A stretch of DNA of 64,000 nucleotides from RBG-13-51-18 sp963739395 (GTDB lineage Bacteria > Chloroflexota > Dehalococcoidia > Dehalococcoidales > RBG-16-60-22), in NCBI GenBank assembly GCA_963739395.1, contig CAVUAE010000001.1, positions 434,001-498,000 of the forward strand, read 5' to 3'. Below, one piece after another: positions 16,969 to 26,508 of this stretch; the first letter of the stretch is position 1, and each line of letters opens with the position of its first letter. A model generated the notes under the pieces. The model saw only the letters and a program-made list of their open reading frames with translations. It was not told the origin of the DNA and ran no database searches. A program made the translations under genes and the position numbers.

Positions 16969-19900
16969 CACAAAAATTGGCGAAAATATTCAGCCTGGGC
17001 ATATGTATATTGTTTCTAACGAGCCTATTTGTCTGGCCTAAACCAGTGTCCGCTGGTTTATCCACATGGTCAGCCGAGAATATTCCATCGACAACAGGCA
17101 ATATGCTCGGTCCAGCTGGAGTAGATATCCGCGATTTTGCTATCGCTTACGATTCTCTGACGATTTATGCCGTCCCCGGCGATAGCATCGCTGATAATCT
17201 GACCTTTAAATCGACCGACGGCGGTTTAACATGGGCGACACTAACTGTGCCTATCAGAGCTGACTTAGTCGCTATCGCTCCGGATAGCAACCTGGTCGTG
17301 ATAGCCAACAACACTACACCGGAAGTACGCGTTAGTCTGGACAACGGCGTTACTTGGAGTCCGACAGGCTTTATCCAGGAAAGCCCAGGCGTTCAGACGG
17401 CAATTTCTATTAACGACCTGGCAATATCACCACTTGAAAATAACAGTCATTATATCGTCGTAGCAGGTAAAGAGGCTGGATATTTAGCTAATTTATGGTA
17501 CCTTGCGATTGAATCAATTTTACCAGCCTGGCATGGAACCAGAACTTTTAGCGGATTTGCTACAGACAATGAAACAGCTGCATTAACTTTTTCACCGTCT
17601 TTTACCAACGATGCCACTATATTAGCTGCTACTGATAATACCGGCACTAACGCGGGTGTTAGAGTGCAGATACTTAATATTGATAGCAAACTTTGGAATA
17701 ATGCAGCGGGTTTTGCCGATTTCCCTTATACGATAATAAATAATACTGGTATAAATCGACTTTCCTCGGCTTCATTAGCGCTTGACCCCGGTTATGCCAG
17801 TAATGCTCCTAATACATTCAAGTTATTTGTCGGGCTGACGGTTGATGGTGATGTTTCGGCTAATGCCACCAGCGGCATCTACCGCCTTACAGATTATCTT
17901 CCAATCGTTCAAAGAGACATCATCCTTGATACTGAAATCCACAGCTTAGCTTTTGACGGTTCAATTTTAATGGCTGGTTCTTATAATACTACTACCGTTT
18001 ATCGAATTACTAACCCTTATGCTAAATTACCAAGTTCACCAAGAATTTCCAGCTCTGAAAACACAAAAAGCCCGGGTGGCAATGATAAAACATTAGTCGC
18101 CTGGTTGGGTGGCAATATTGTTGCCGGTACATCGGGTGATGAGAGCGCTTTCGCCGAAGCCAACGATAGTAGCATCATTTTCAACGACATCAGTCTCATC
18201 GACACCGCCATTAGCAAAGCCAAAGATGTCGCCGTCTCCAAAGACGGGAAAAAGATTTACCTGGTTTCAGAAAATGGTACCGACACAAGCGTATGGAGCT
18301 TTGACACGACCTGGCGACGGGTACTCAATCCGAGAAATAAAACGAACTTCATTATCCGTATTGCTCCATCTAACGCCAACATAATATATCTAGCGGAAAC
18401 AGGCACCATCAACTTGTATTACAATAACGCTGGCGGCACAACACCGTGGCATCTTTATATAAGCGCTATCGGTATCCATGATATGTCGGTGGAAAGCTCT
18501 CAAGTTATTTATGTGCTTAGCGCCACAGGCGCCGTGTCGAAAGGCACTAAAAATGGCTTGCTTTGGGGTAATACCAACCCTACCGGTCTTAATAACGGCG
18601 CCACCATAGTCAGTGCCAATACTAATATAGTGTTTGCCGGCAGTCAGGATGGGTATATAGCTTATACTTACGATGGCGGCGTATCGTGGACTAAAATTCC
18701 GCAGGCAGTTCAATCAGGCGCCGTTCAGGTGATTGCCGACCAGAATTTTGCAGCTAACAAAATAATTTATGCTGCCACTGATATGCATCACGGCAATATT
18801 AAAAAATGGTGCATTGGAACCAGTACCACATGGCTGGATATTTTTAATGTCGATATTCCTGATGGGGTATACGGATTGGCGATTATTAGCAATGTACTTT
18901 ATGCTTTGGCAGATACTCCCCACCAGAGTACACTTTGGCGGCTCCTCTCGCCGACAGAGGCTGAAGAGGAATCAATCGCCTGGACATCTAGCTCCACCAA
19001 TATCACTACCGACCCCACTGACCCGTTTGTGGAACTAAATGCTGTCCCGCAGGCACTGAAAGCTAGTAAAGACAAATTATGGGCGGTTAAAACCAACGAT
19101 ACAAATAGACTCTATAGTTATACTGACGTAATTATCGATGCCAAAGCCACCCTATTGACTCCAACACAAGGATATCTTGTGCCTGTTTATGATAAAACGG
19201 GCTTGGCATATGATGAAATTTTCAGCTGGCAGCGTCCATCTATGGCAACTGGCTTTGAGCTCGTGATTGCCGAAGACGTAAATTTTAACCGTATAATTAC
19301 TACAATACCCGTACGTCCAACAGATACTCTAAACCCAGTAATCCATGTCATCGTCGGACCGAAGCAGGTTGGCGCTGCTCATGTCATTTTTACCCCCGCG
19401 CATTATTATTACTGGAAAGTACGCGTTATTGAGCCCAGTTATAGTCTATACTCGGAAATATGGAATTTTACTATCGAGCCGATACGAGCTGCGGTTCCTC
19501 CAATAATAAATCCGATTCAAGGGGAGATTACGTCAATTACAAATATAAACCTATCATGGCTACCCTTAGTAGAAACTACAGAATATCGGTTTGTTTTAGA
19601 CGATAATCTTCCAATGGACTCTCCAATCGTCGACACTTTACTCGACAAGACTTCCATCACATTGAATGTTACGCTGCAATACGGAGTAACCTACTTCTGG
19701 CTAGTCAGGTCAACTAAACCGGTTTTAAGCGATTGGTCGGATGTGGGTATTTTTATCATTGTTAAAGAAAATCCTGATTCTCCGCCGGTAGTTATCGAAA
19801 AAGCGACGACTGAAACCGCTACCCTCACCATAACAGCCCCGCCAGCGACTGAATATGGAGTATCATCATCAACTATATTTAGTACACCGGTCTTTATAAC

Positions 19901-20624
19901 CATCGCTGTTCTAATTATGGTTATATTGATAGCGGTGACTATCTTCTTTATAAATCATCAACGACCAATTATTATTACTATACCCACGACGCGTAAAAAG
20001 CCTCCGATTACCCCCTACGAAAAAACCAGATTACCTGGTGTCGCAACCGTCAGACCAGAAGCAGCGGAAGAAATAACATCACACCCAACCCTCATCGAGC
20101 AAAATAAAGAAGGAGAGGCTGTCATCGCCGACGCTAAGAGTTTTACAGGAATGGCAACGGAAGAAGCAAAAACAGATAAAGTACGACAATCCCAAGGGAA
20201 GAAACTCACTGCTAAAATCCATGATTTAGCTAAGAAAGAAAATCTTTATGTCAAATACCCCAATGATGTAACGATGTTGCTTAGTATCTGGGCGGAATAT
20301 GGTTCGAAAAACGAGACGAGTAATTATCTCACGAAGACTTTTGAGTTTAATCCATATAACGCCATCAAACTGCTTAAAATTTACCTACCAGCGGCTCAAC
20401 CCGACAAAGAACCGCCCACCGCCGAAGATTTTACTATCGTGCAATATAATACATTGGCCAAAGTTATCGACCCCGAAAATATATACGTCGCTCTCACCAA
20501 AGTCTTTAAATTTAAAGCTCAAACTACCGAAGAAAAGGTGCCCGTCTTGCCGGCTGATAGAAATCTAGCCGACCAATTTATACGTCTTCATACGAAAATA
20601 AAAGGTCAAGCGCCAGATAAATAG
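16965..20624 (+). CDS. large surface-anchored beta-propeller protein with Fn3-like domains and cytosolic tail
   Basis: 1,219 residues. A signal peptide (residues 1-30, ending near VSAG) leads to a long extracellular part. This carries repeated Asp-box/BNR-type turns such as STDGGLTW, SLDNGVTW and TYDGGVSW, typical of sialidase-like propellers. Two fibronectin-III-like modules follow (about 730-850 and 850-940). A Thr-rich stalk leads to one membrane helix at about 972-996 (FITIAVLIMVILIAVTIFFI) and a cytosolic tail of about 220 residues. The tail is basic then helical (DLAKKENLYVKYPNDVTMLL) and of unknown fold. The catalytic residues of a true sialidase were not identified. A surface receptor or cell-wall-associated protein is a reasonable guess. 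Confidence 0.8.
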   Translation: MTQKLAKIFSLGICILFLTSLFVWPKPVSAGLSTWSAENIPSTTGNMLGPAGVDIRDFAIAYDSLTIYAVPGDSIADNLTFKSTDGGLTWATLTVPIRADLVAIAPDSNLVVIANNTTPEVRVSLDNGVTWSPTGFIQESPGVQTAISINDLAISPLENNSHYIVVAGKEAGYLANLWYLAIESILPAWHGTRTFSGFATDNETAALTFSPSFTNDATILAATDNTGTNAGVRVQILNIDSKLWNNAAGFADFPYTIINNTGINRLSSASLALDPGYASNAPNTFKLFVGLTVDGDVSANATSGIYRLTDYLPIVQRDIILDTEIHSLAFDGSILMAGSYNTTTVYRITNPYAKLPSSPRISSSENTKSPGGNDKTLVAWLGGNIVAGTSGDESAFAEANDSSIIFNDISLIDTAISKAKDVAVSKDGKKIYLVSENGTDTSVWSFDTTWRRVLNPRNKTNFIIRIAPSNANIIYLAETGTINLYYNNAGGTTPWHLYISAIGIHDMSVESSQVIYVLSATGAVSKGTKNGLLWGNTNPTGLNNGATIVSANTNIVFAGSQDGYIAYTYDGGVSWTKIPQAVQSGAVQVIADQNFAANKIIYAATDMHHGNIKKWCIGTSTTWLDIFNVDIPDGVYGLAIISNVLYALADTPHQSTLWRLLSPTEAEEESIAWTSSSTNITTDPTDPFVELNAVPQALKASKDKLWAVKTNDTNRLYSYTDVIIDAKATLLTPTQGYLVPVYDKTGLAYDEIFSWQRPSMATGFELVIAEDVNFNRIITTIPVRPTDTLNPVIHVIVGPKQVGAAHVIFTPAHYYYWKVRVIEPSYSLYSEIWNFTIEPIRAAVPPIINPIQGEITSITNINLSWLPLVETTEYRFVLDDNLPMDSPIVDTLLDKTSITLNVTLQYGVTYFWLVRSTKPVLSDWSDVGIFIIVKENPDSPPVVIEKATTETATLTITAPPATEYGVSSSTIFSTPVFITIAVLIMVILIAVTIFFINHQRPIIITIPTTRKKPPITPYEKTRLPGVATVRPEAAEEITSHPTLIEQNKEGEAVIADAKSFTGMATEEAKTDKVRQSQGKKLTAKIHDLAKKENLYVKYPNDVTMLLSIWAEYGSKNETSNYLTKTFEFNPYNAIKLLKIYLPAAQPDKEPPTAEDFTIVQYNTLAKVIDPENIYVALTKVFKFKAQTTEEKVPVLPADRNLADQFIRLHTKIKGQAPDK

Positions 20625-21053
20625 TTAAAAATTACGCAATAAAGCAAGAAACCGTAATTTTGGGTTCGTTTGTTTGACATTATTCCCATTTGTAAAGTAA
20701 AATATATCGGCACTATTTCCAAAGGGAGATAGTTAGGCACATTGAACATAGGGGACGGGATTTTTGCGAGAATATTTCCTTCATTCATCACCGGCATATC
20801 TCTTTTCCATTAGTCCCCATCGACTAGAAAGGCAATCAGCCTGAATATACAGCAAAGCTGTTTGGGGAAATGGGACTGCTCAAAGGACGAAAAAAGGGAT
20901 TCTCACTCATTCCGGGATACGGAAGCATGCCGCAACCTATCTACGGTAGCGACAGCAGCTAAATCTTTATAGAGATAACGCTAATTTTTTATTTATCTAA
21001 ATTACATTCCCAAATGCATTAAGATAGAAAAATAAACAAACTGGAGGAAAACA
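20625..21053 (+). other. 429-base intergenic leader region with possible structured RNA
   Basis: No gene seen. A promoter-like TTGACA (20674-20679) with TAAAAT (20698-20703) at 18-base spacing starts a leader of over 300 bases before the enoyl-CoA hydratase ATG. It contains short complementary stretches, for example GGGGAC near 20751 with GTCCCC near 20813, and TTCCG/CGGAA around 20910-20922. It ends in an AT-rich stretch with TTTTTT near 20984. I could not match it to a riboswitch class. Confidence 0.4.
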
Positions 21054-21986
21054 ATGTCTTACCCGAAATTTGAATCCATCTTACTGGAAAAAGATACAGA
21101 AGAACCAAAGATTACCTACCTTACCCTGAACCGACCGGATAAAAACAACTGCATCAGTATCGGCGAAGATTATATGACCGGCGATATCAAGAAAGCCATG
21201 TGGGAAATCAACCACGATGACGACTGCAACGTAGTCATCTTCCGAGGCGCCGGTAAAAACTTCTGCGCCGGATTCGACCTCTCGATGGTCTACCGCATCT
21301 ACGGGGGCGCCCCCGGCGTAAAACCCAGCCAGAGAATCCGCCTTCAGACCGACCAGGACCAGCTTTACGGGTTCCCCCAGGCTATCCTGGACTGCAACAA
21401 GGTTGTTATGGTGCAGGTACACGGTTGGGCTATCGAAGCCGGGTTATACATCACCAAAGCTGCCGATATCGTTGTCTGCGCCAAGAACGCTAAATTATCC
21501 CAAATGGGCCAGCGGCTCGCTTTCGGCGGTCTGCCCACCCTGCCTCTAGAACTGGTCATGGGCCACACCAAGAAGGTCGAAGAAATTCTACTCACCGGCC
21601 GAACTATCAGCGGTGACGAGGCGGAAGAAGCCGGCTATGTCACTAAAGCAGTACCCGAAGAAGACCTCGAGTCCGAGGTTCATAACCTGGCCGCTGCTAT
21701 CGCCCTCCTACCCCGCGACTGCGTGGTCATGGGCAAGTTCGCTCGCCGCCATATGCTAAGTCGGCTGGGCTTAACCAATCTTAAAGAGGTTATCCTCTAT
21801 CACACCTTCAGTACTAACCTTAAGTATAGCGAAGATGAGCGCGAGTTAATGTTCATCCGCGACCGCGAGACCATGGGCGAAAGAGAAGCCTTCCACAAGA
21901 TGCATGAGAAATACGAAGAACGTCTGAACAAGACAAAGTTCTTCCGCAGCTATCGTCCGGAGAAACCTACGGATAAGAAAAAATAA
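21054..21986 (+). CDS. enoyl-CoA hydratase/isomerase family protein
   Basis: 310 residues, crotonase fold. The oxyanion-hole strands are VVIFRGAGKNFCAGFDLS and MVQVHGWAIEAGLYITKAADIVV. The C-terminus is a charged helical extension ending in Lys. The usual acidic catalytic pair of crotonase (GGGCE and FGQPE) is not evident. The corresponding stretch here is AKLSQMGQRLAFGG, so the chemistry may differ from simple hydration. A GGAGG site precedes the ATG. It is the first gene of a set with an amidohydrolase and a flavin/iron-sulfur reductase, about 30 bases apart, suggesting one catabolic transcript. Confidence 0.85.
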   Translation: MSYPKFESILLEKDTEEPKITYLTLNRPDKNNCISIGEDYMTGDIKKAMWEINHDDDCNVVIFRGAGKNFCAGFDLSMVYRIYGGAPGVKPSQRIRLQTDQDQLYGFPQAILDCNKVVMVQVHGWAIEAGLYITKAADIVVCAKNAKLSQMGQRLAFGGLPTLPLELVMGHTKKVEEILLTGRTISGDEAEEAGYVTKAVPEEDLESEVHNLAAAIALLPRDCVVMGKFARRHMLSRLGLTNLKEVILYHTFSTNLKYSEDERELMFIRDRETMGEREAFHKMHEKYEERLNKTKFFRSYRPEKPTDKKK

Positions 21987-22019
21987 ACACTCCGTAATCT
22001 TGAAAAAGGAGTAAATCCA

Positions 22020-23060
22020 ATGGCACAAACAAAATATCCTGAATTTGTTAAGGATGATTATTTCAAGATAGATGTCGAGTGTCACCTAAGCGGCGAGGCG
22101 AACAAGAAATACTTTAACTACTTCCCCGAATACCGAAAGTGGGTATGGGGCACAGCGGAAACTGCTCGCGCGTTTAATGCCGTCCCCCACCATGTTACTA
22201 AAGACTGGAAAGAACCGCCGGTAACCAAAGCCGAAAAATCAGAAATGGCGGAAGAAGACCAGTTGATAGTCTATCTAGACCGCTACGGTGTGGACATGGC
22301 CTGCATCCTCCCTGAATCAATGATGGAAACCACGGGCTATTCCACCAAGTGGTCCACTAACGGTTACCTGTTAACCGCTGCTGAAAAATACCCGGATAGA
22401 TTAATTGTTCAGCCTAACGTCGGCCCCTTCGCTAAGAGAGACATGAAAGATATTCTCTGGGAGCTGGATTATCTGGCTCAAGAGAGAAACTGCAAGATAT
22501 TCAAGTTCTATCCTCCCGAAGACACCTATATCAACGATCCGAGACTTTGGCCCTTCTATAAAAGATGCGATGAACTGGGCGTGACAGTCTCTATCCACAC
22601 CGGCTGGAGCTGGTGTCCACCCGGCAAAGCGAAATACTGCCTGCCGGTTCTTCTGGATGATGTCGTAAATGATTTCTACGACCTGAAAATTATCGCTTTC
22701 CATGCCGGCTGGCCGCAATGCCATGACCTGAACATGATAGCCTTATCCCATCCTAAAGTATATATCAGCTTAAGCTTAGTGATGCCTTGGTATAAAGCGG
22801 CACCCCGACGTTTAGCGGAAATCATCGGCGAGGCGATACAGTTCGCCGGCCCAGAAAGAATCGTCTGGGGCACTGATTTCTATGGTCCCGGCGGTCTATT
22901 CCGTGAAGCGGTAATAGCTCTTAGAACCTTCGAGATGCCGGAAGACCTGCAAAAAGGCTACGGCTTCGCGCCAGTCACCGACGAAGTCAAGCGTATGATT
23001 TTCGGGGAAAACCTGGCAAAAATACTTGGTATTAACACGTCCAAGAGACGTGCAAAATAA
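22020..23060 (+). CDS. amidohydrolase-family (Amidohydro_2/ACMSD-like) metal enzyme
   Basis: 346 residues, metal-dependent TIM barrel. Probable ligands are the DVECH segment (residues 19-23, a variant of DxHxH), His in VSIHTGW, His in IIAFHAGWP and Asp in IVWGTDFYGPGG. The sequence resembles 2-amino-3-carboxymuconate semialdehyde decarboxylase and related decarboxylases/hydrolases of ring compounds. A GGAG site lies upstream of the ATG. Neighbouring genes suggest that it cleaves or decarboxylates a cyclic intermediate, which is inference. No signal peptide. Confidence 0.85.
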   Translation: MAQTKYPEFVKDDYFKIDVECHLSGEANKKYFNYFPEYRKWVWGTAETARAFNAVPHHVTKDWKEPPVTKAEKSEMAEEDQLIVYLDRYGVDMACILPESMMETTGYSTKWSTNGYLLTAAEKYPDRLIVQPNVGPFAKRDMKDILWELDYLAQERNCKIFKFYPPEDTYINDPRLWPFYKRCDELGVTVSIHTGWSWCPPGKAKYCLPVLLDDVVNDFYDLKIIAFHAGWPQCHDLNMIALSHPKVYISLSLVMPWYKAAPRRLAEIIGEAIQFAGPERIVWGTDFYGPGGLFREAVIALRTFEMPEDLQKGYGFAPVTDEVKRMIFGENLAKILGINTSKRRAK

Positions 23061-23086
23061 AGCTAAAAACAAGAAAAGGAGTAATA

Positions 23087-25801
23087 ATGTCCACTGAATT
23101 CCCGATATTGTTTTCGCCTATTAAATTAGGACCGCTAGAGATTAAAAACAGAATCGGCGGTTCTTGCACCACCACCGGCGGCGCCGACCAGAACGGCTTT
23201 ATTAGAGAAGAGTGTATCTACTCTTATGCTGGCAGGTCGGAGGGTGGCGCCGGATTTATCACTATTGAGTGTACCTTTGCCACCGACTGGGGCGCCAAAA
23301 CCACCAGCTTCGGCAACCCGCGTATCAGTGGCAGGTCATATTACGAGGGTCAATCAAACCTCGCCGAGGGCATTAAGCAGTGCGGCGCTAAAGCCTTCAT
23401 CCAGATTACCCCCAGCTTTGGTCGGCAAGGTTCAAGTAAAACCTCCGGTGAAACACCTGGAGCGCCTTCTGCCGTTCCATCACAGAGACCACAGGATTAT
23501 GAATTAAGAATCATGCCCCGCGGCTATGAGACGAAGGCTCAATCCCTGGGCGCTACTTCTATGCCTAAAGTATTGACCATGGAAGAAATCCATTACATGG
23601 AGGAGACCTTCCCCACCGCCGTCGCCGCCGCCAGAATCTGTGGCTACGACGCGGTTGAGTTCCACAGCCCGCACGGCTACCTCATCCACCAGTTCCTTTC
23701 GCCGCGTTCCAACCAACGCACTGATGAATACGGCGGCTCGCTGGAGAACCGCTTCCGCTTCTTAAAGAACCTGCTGGTTGCCTCCCGCAAGAGAGTAGGT
23801 CCGGACTTCTGTCTCGGCATCCGTTTGAGCGGCGACGAGCATATGCCCGGCGCCATCCACGAGGAAGAGCTGATACAGATAGCCAAGTGGTGCGAGGAGC
23901 TAGGCGCCAGCTATATTCACCTCTCCGATGGCTCCTACGAAGCCAGACAGTACTTCTTCCCGCAAGATGGCTTCGACTTTATCGAGCATGCTAAACATTT
24001 TAAGAAAGAATTAAAAATACCTCTAGTCGTTCCTGGCCAGCACGACCCCTATCTTGCCGAGGAAGTGCTGCGCAATGGCTGGGCGGACGCCATCACCATG
24101 GGTCGCCAGCTTGTTGCCGACCAGCGCACCCCGCGTAAATGGCAAGAAGGTAAAGTGGACGAGGTTGTTCGCTGCTTACGCTGCAACGTTTGTCTGGCGC
24201 GTTTCAATCGCGGCCTGGCTATCAGATGCGCCGTCAATCCCAACATCGGCCGTGAAAAATATGACCCGAAACTGAATACAACCGATATGGCGCAGGCTCT
24301 CCGACCTCTACCCGAGCCTTTTATGCCTCCCTGCCAGAACACCTGCCCCGCCGGACTGGACGTCAATGCTTACGTGCTGATGGCTTCCCGCGGGCAGATT
24401 GAAGAGTCTTACCGCTACCTGAAGCTATACACTCCATTCCCCGCTGTTCTCGGGCGCGTTTGCCCGCACCCCTGCGAGAAGGAATGCAACCGCGGTGAAT
24501 TGGATGACCCAATTTCCATCAATAACATCAAACGCTTTGTCGCGGACTACGTGATGGAAAAAGGACTCAGTGGAAAATATGCCTACCTCAAGCCGCAGTG
24601 TCTGCCGGAAAAACTGCCCATTACCAAGAAAGAGAAAGTAGCCGTGGTTGGCTCCGGTCCTGCCGGTCTGACTGCCGCTTACTTCCTGATTAAAAAAGGC
24701 TATGCGGTAACCGTTTTCGAGGCGGCTTCCCTCGCTGGCGGCATGATGGTCTTAGGCGTACCGGAACACCGCCTGCCGCGTAAAGTTGTGGAATGGGAAA
24801 TCGCTGCACTGAAAAAGATGGGTATTGAAATTAAAACGAATAATCCGGTTAAGAATCCGGAAACCCTGTTAAAGAAAGGCTACAAAGCCGTATTCGTGGC
24901 TGCTGGTTCGCAGAATAGCGCCAAACTCAATATACCTGGCGAAAACGCTGGTGGCGTTCTCCAGGCGCTATCTTTCCTGAAAAATGTCAACCTCGGCAAG
25001 AAACAGGCTGTCGGCAACAAGGTTGTCGTTGTCGGCGGCGGCAGTGTGGCTATAGACGTCGCCACCTGTGCTTCGCGTCTCGGCGCTGGCAGCGTCCAGG
25101 TTGTCTGTCTTGAGTGCAGTCACGACGAAATGCCTGCCCAAAACGAAGAAATCGAACAGGCTATCGAGGAAGGCATTAAAGTCGACATGAGCTGGGGTCC
25201 CAAGTCAATTCTCACCACCGGCGGCAAGAGCGCCAAGGTTAAGGGTGTCGAGTTAAAACGCTGCGTCACCTGCTACAATGCAGCTCATCAGTTTGCTCCG
25301 GTTTACGACGAGAAGAAGACCAAGACCATCGAAGCCGATATGGTCATCACCGCCATCGGTCAGAGAGTCGACCTCTCCTTCATGAAACAAAGCAAGATAA
25401 AATCTACCAAGCGCGGCACTATCGAGACCAAAGATAACCGCAGTCTGGCGACCAGCGTTAAGGGTGTGTTCGCCGGCGGCGATGTCGCCCGCGGTCAGGG
25501 AACAATGATTGAAGCCATGGCTGACGGCAGGAAAGCCGCCATTGCTATCGATTGCTATCTGCGCGGCGTCGACCTACCGCCCGCTCCTCCAGAGCCGATT
25601 CTGGCGGATGTCACCGAGCCTGCCTTCCAGTTCCACTTGAGGGAATACACTAAAGAACCGAGGCTTGCGGGAGAAGTTACACCAGCCAATACGCGGAAGA
25701 GCAACTTTAAAGAAATCAATCTTGGCTTCAAAGATAAGCAGACCTGCGTTAATGAAGCCAGGCGTTGCCTTACCTGCCGCTGCTCGGCTGTAAGATATTA
25801 G
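23087..25801 (+). CDS. fused Old-Yellow-Enzyme and GltD-like FAD/iron-sulfur oxidoreductase
   Basis: 904 residues, a three-part flavoprotein. Residues 1-360 are an FMN TIM barrel of the OYE/2,4-dienoyl-CoA reductase type (PIKLGPLEIKNRI, FHSPHGYLIHQFLSPRSNQRTDEYGGS). A cluster motif CLRCNVCLARF...C follows at about 364-384. From about 411, CQNTCPAGLDVNAY and CPHPCEKECNRG form the iron-sulfur helical domain found in GltD and dihydropyrimidine dehydrogenase. Then come an FAD site VAVVGSGPAGLTAAY, an NAD(P) site VVVVGGGSVAIDVA and a closing GVFAGGDVARGQGT. Ordinary 2-enoate reductases (about 650-680 residues) lack the GltD-type iron-sulfur part. Probably an NAD(P)H-dependent ene or ring reductase. 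Confidence 0.87.
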   Translation: MSTEFPILFSPIKLGPLEIKNRIGGSCTTTGGADQNGFIREECIYSYAGRSEGGAGFITIECTFATDWGAKTTSFGNPRISGRSYYEGQSNLAEGIKQCGAKAFIQITPSFGRQGSSKTSGETPGAPSAVPSQRPQDYELRIMPRGYETKAQSLGATSMPKVLTMEEIHYMEETFPTAVAAARICGYDAVEFHSPHGYLIHQFLSPRSNQRTDEYGGSLENRFRFLKNLLVASRKRVGPDFCLGIRLSGDEHMPGAIHEEELIQIAKWCEELGASYIHLSDGSYEARQYFFPQDGFDFIEHAKHFKKELKIPLVVPGQHDPYLAEEVLRNGWADAITMGRQLVADQRTPRKWQEGKVDEVVRCLRCNVCLARFNRGLAIRCAVNPNIGREKYDPKLNTTDMAQALRPLPEPFMPPCQNTCPAGLDVNAYVLMASRGQIEESYRYLKLYTPFPAVLGRVCPHPCEKECNRGELDDPISINNIKRFVADYVMEKGLSGKYAYLKPQCLPEKLPITKKEKVAVVGSGPAGLTAAYFLIKKGYAVTVFEAASLAGGMMVLGVPEHRLPRKVVEWEIAALKKMGIEIKTNNPVKNPETLLKKGYKAVFVAAGSQNSAKLNIPGENAGGVLQALSFLKNVNLGKKQAVGNKVVVVGGGSVAIDVATCASRLGAGSVQVVCLECSHDEMPAQNEEIEQAIEEGIKVDMSWGPKSILTTGGKSAKVKGVELKRCVTCYNAAHQFAPVYDEKKTKTIEADMVITAIGQRVDLSFMKQSKIKSTKRGTIETKDNRSLATSVKGVFAGGDVARGQGTMIEAMADGRKAAIAIDCYLRGVDLPPAPPEPILADVTEPAFQFHLREYTKEPRLAGEVTPANTRKSNFKEINLGFKDKQTCVNEARRCLTCRCSAVRY

Positions 25802-25831
25802 AACACTACCACAACTAAATAGAGTACAATA

Positions 25832-25882
25832 TCAGGGAGGGAACAGGAGACGTCAAGAGTCTCTCCCTCCCTGAAGTTTTTT
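25832..25882 (+). terminator. rho-independent terminator after the OYE fusion gene
   Basis: 11-bp stem TCAGGGAGGGA/TCCCTCCCTGA (25832-25842 with 25864-25874), with an inner GAGAC/GTCTC stem, followed by six T (25877-25882). Confidence 0.88.
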
Positions 25883-25957
25883 GAGGGAGAAAGGAGAAAA
25901 GTAACAAGTAATTAAGTAATAAAGTAGAATAAATTTTTTGGCTAATCACTTCCTTGA

Positions 25958-25975
25958 GGCTGTTGCGAAACAGCC
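25958..25975. repeat. palindrome GGCTGTT-GCGA-AACAGCC, mirrored downstream
   Basis: Perfect 7-bp palindrome. Its core CTGTTGCGAAAC (25960-25971) recurs in reverse orientation at 26385-26396 (GTTTCGCAACAG), so the two copies flank the small membrane-protein gene at 26055. Confidence 0.6.
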
Positions 25976-26054
25976 TTGACTAATTATCCCAAATTCAACC
26001 GATGGAGGCCAACTCTAGTAAAAAAAGAAGAAATCAACAAAGAGAAGGTAGAAT

Positions 26055-26366
26055 ATGAGACTTGATACTATTTTGCTAATTGTCTCTACTATTGTAGCAC
26101 CGATAATAGCAGTATTTGTTACTTATTACTTTACAAAAGAAAGAAATAAATGGAAACGTGTCAAGTCTACTCATATACCTATATGGGTAATTCACTTTTT
26201 ATATAACGAGGTATTTCCTGATAAAATTCAACTGGCAGATGGTTCTCGTGTGTATCGTGGCACTTACTACCAATATAAAGTAGTATTTAAAAGGCGTGTC
26301 GCTGAACCAGATGCACAAATTAAGGATATTATCATTTATAGGAAAGTGAGAGATGACAAGATATAA
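26055..26366 (+). CDS. small membrane-anchored protein, unknown
   Basis: 103 residues. An N-terminal hydrophobic helix (residues 4-25, ILLIVSTIVAPIIAVFVTYYF) is followed by a basic stretch and a soluble part rich in Tyr, Val and Arg that looks beta-stranded. AGAAGG lies about 7 bases before the ATG. The gene is AT-rich relative to neighbours and is flanked by an inverted copy of CTGTTGCGAAAC on each side, so it may have arrived as a small cassette. No family recognised. Confidence 0.6.
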   Translation: MRLDTILLIVSTIVAPIIAVFVTYYFTKERNKWKRVKSTHIPIWVIHFLYNEVFPDKIQLADGSRVYRGTYYQYKVVFKRRVAEPDAQIKDIIIYRKVRDDKI

Positions 26367-26384
26367 ATCCCTGATGAATGATAA

Positions 26385-26396
26385 GTTTCGCAACAG
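26385..26396. repeat. inverted copy of the 25960 repeat
   Basis: GTTTCGCAACAG, the exact reverse complement of 25960-25971. Both copies neighbour a TTCCTTG tract. Confidence 0.55.
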
Positions 26397-26464
26397 GCCC
26401 TTCCTTGCTACTTGTTATTTGATAATTGATACTTAACGATGAAGGTTAACCCCCTCACCTTAAT

Positions 26465-26485
26465 CCTCTCCCACAAGGGGAGAGG
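26465..26485. repeat. CCTCTCCC-ACAAG-GGGAGAGG hairpin
   Basis: 8-bp stem with 5-base loop, preceded by CCCCTCACCTTAAT. This looks like a dispersed intergenic REP-type element. It lies about 23 bases before the CoA-transferase ATG, with a separate AGGAGG ribosome-binding site after it. Confidence 0.5.
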
Positions 26486-26508
26486 AGGATATTATCAGGA
26501 GGTCTATT

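Noticed and set aside
20820..20975. c-di-GMP or other known riboswitch upstream of the enoyl-CoA hydratase
   Set aside because: GGGAC and AAAG pieces recall the class I motif, but the conserved core and pairing do not fit. No class was assigned.
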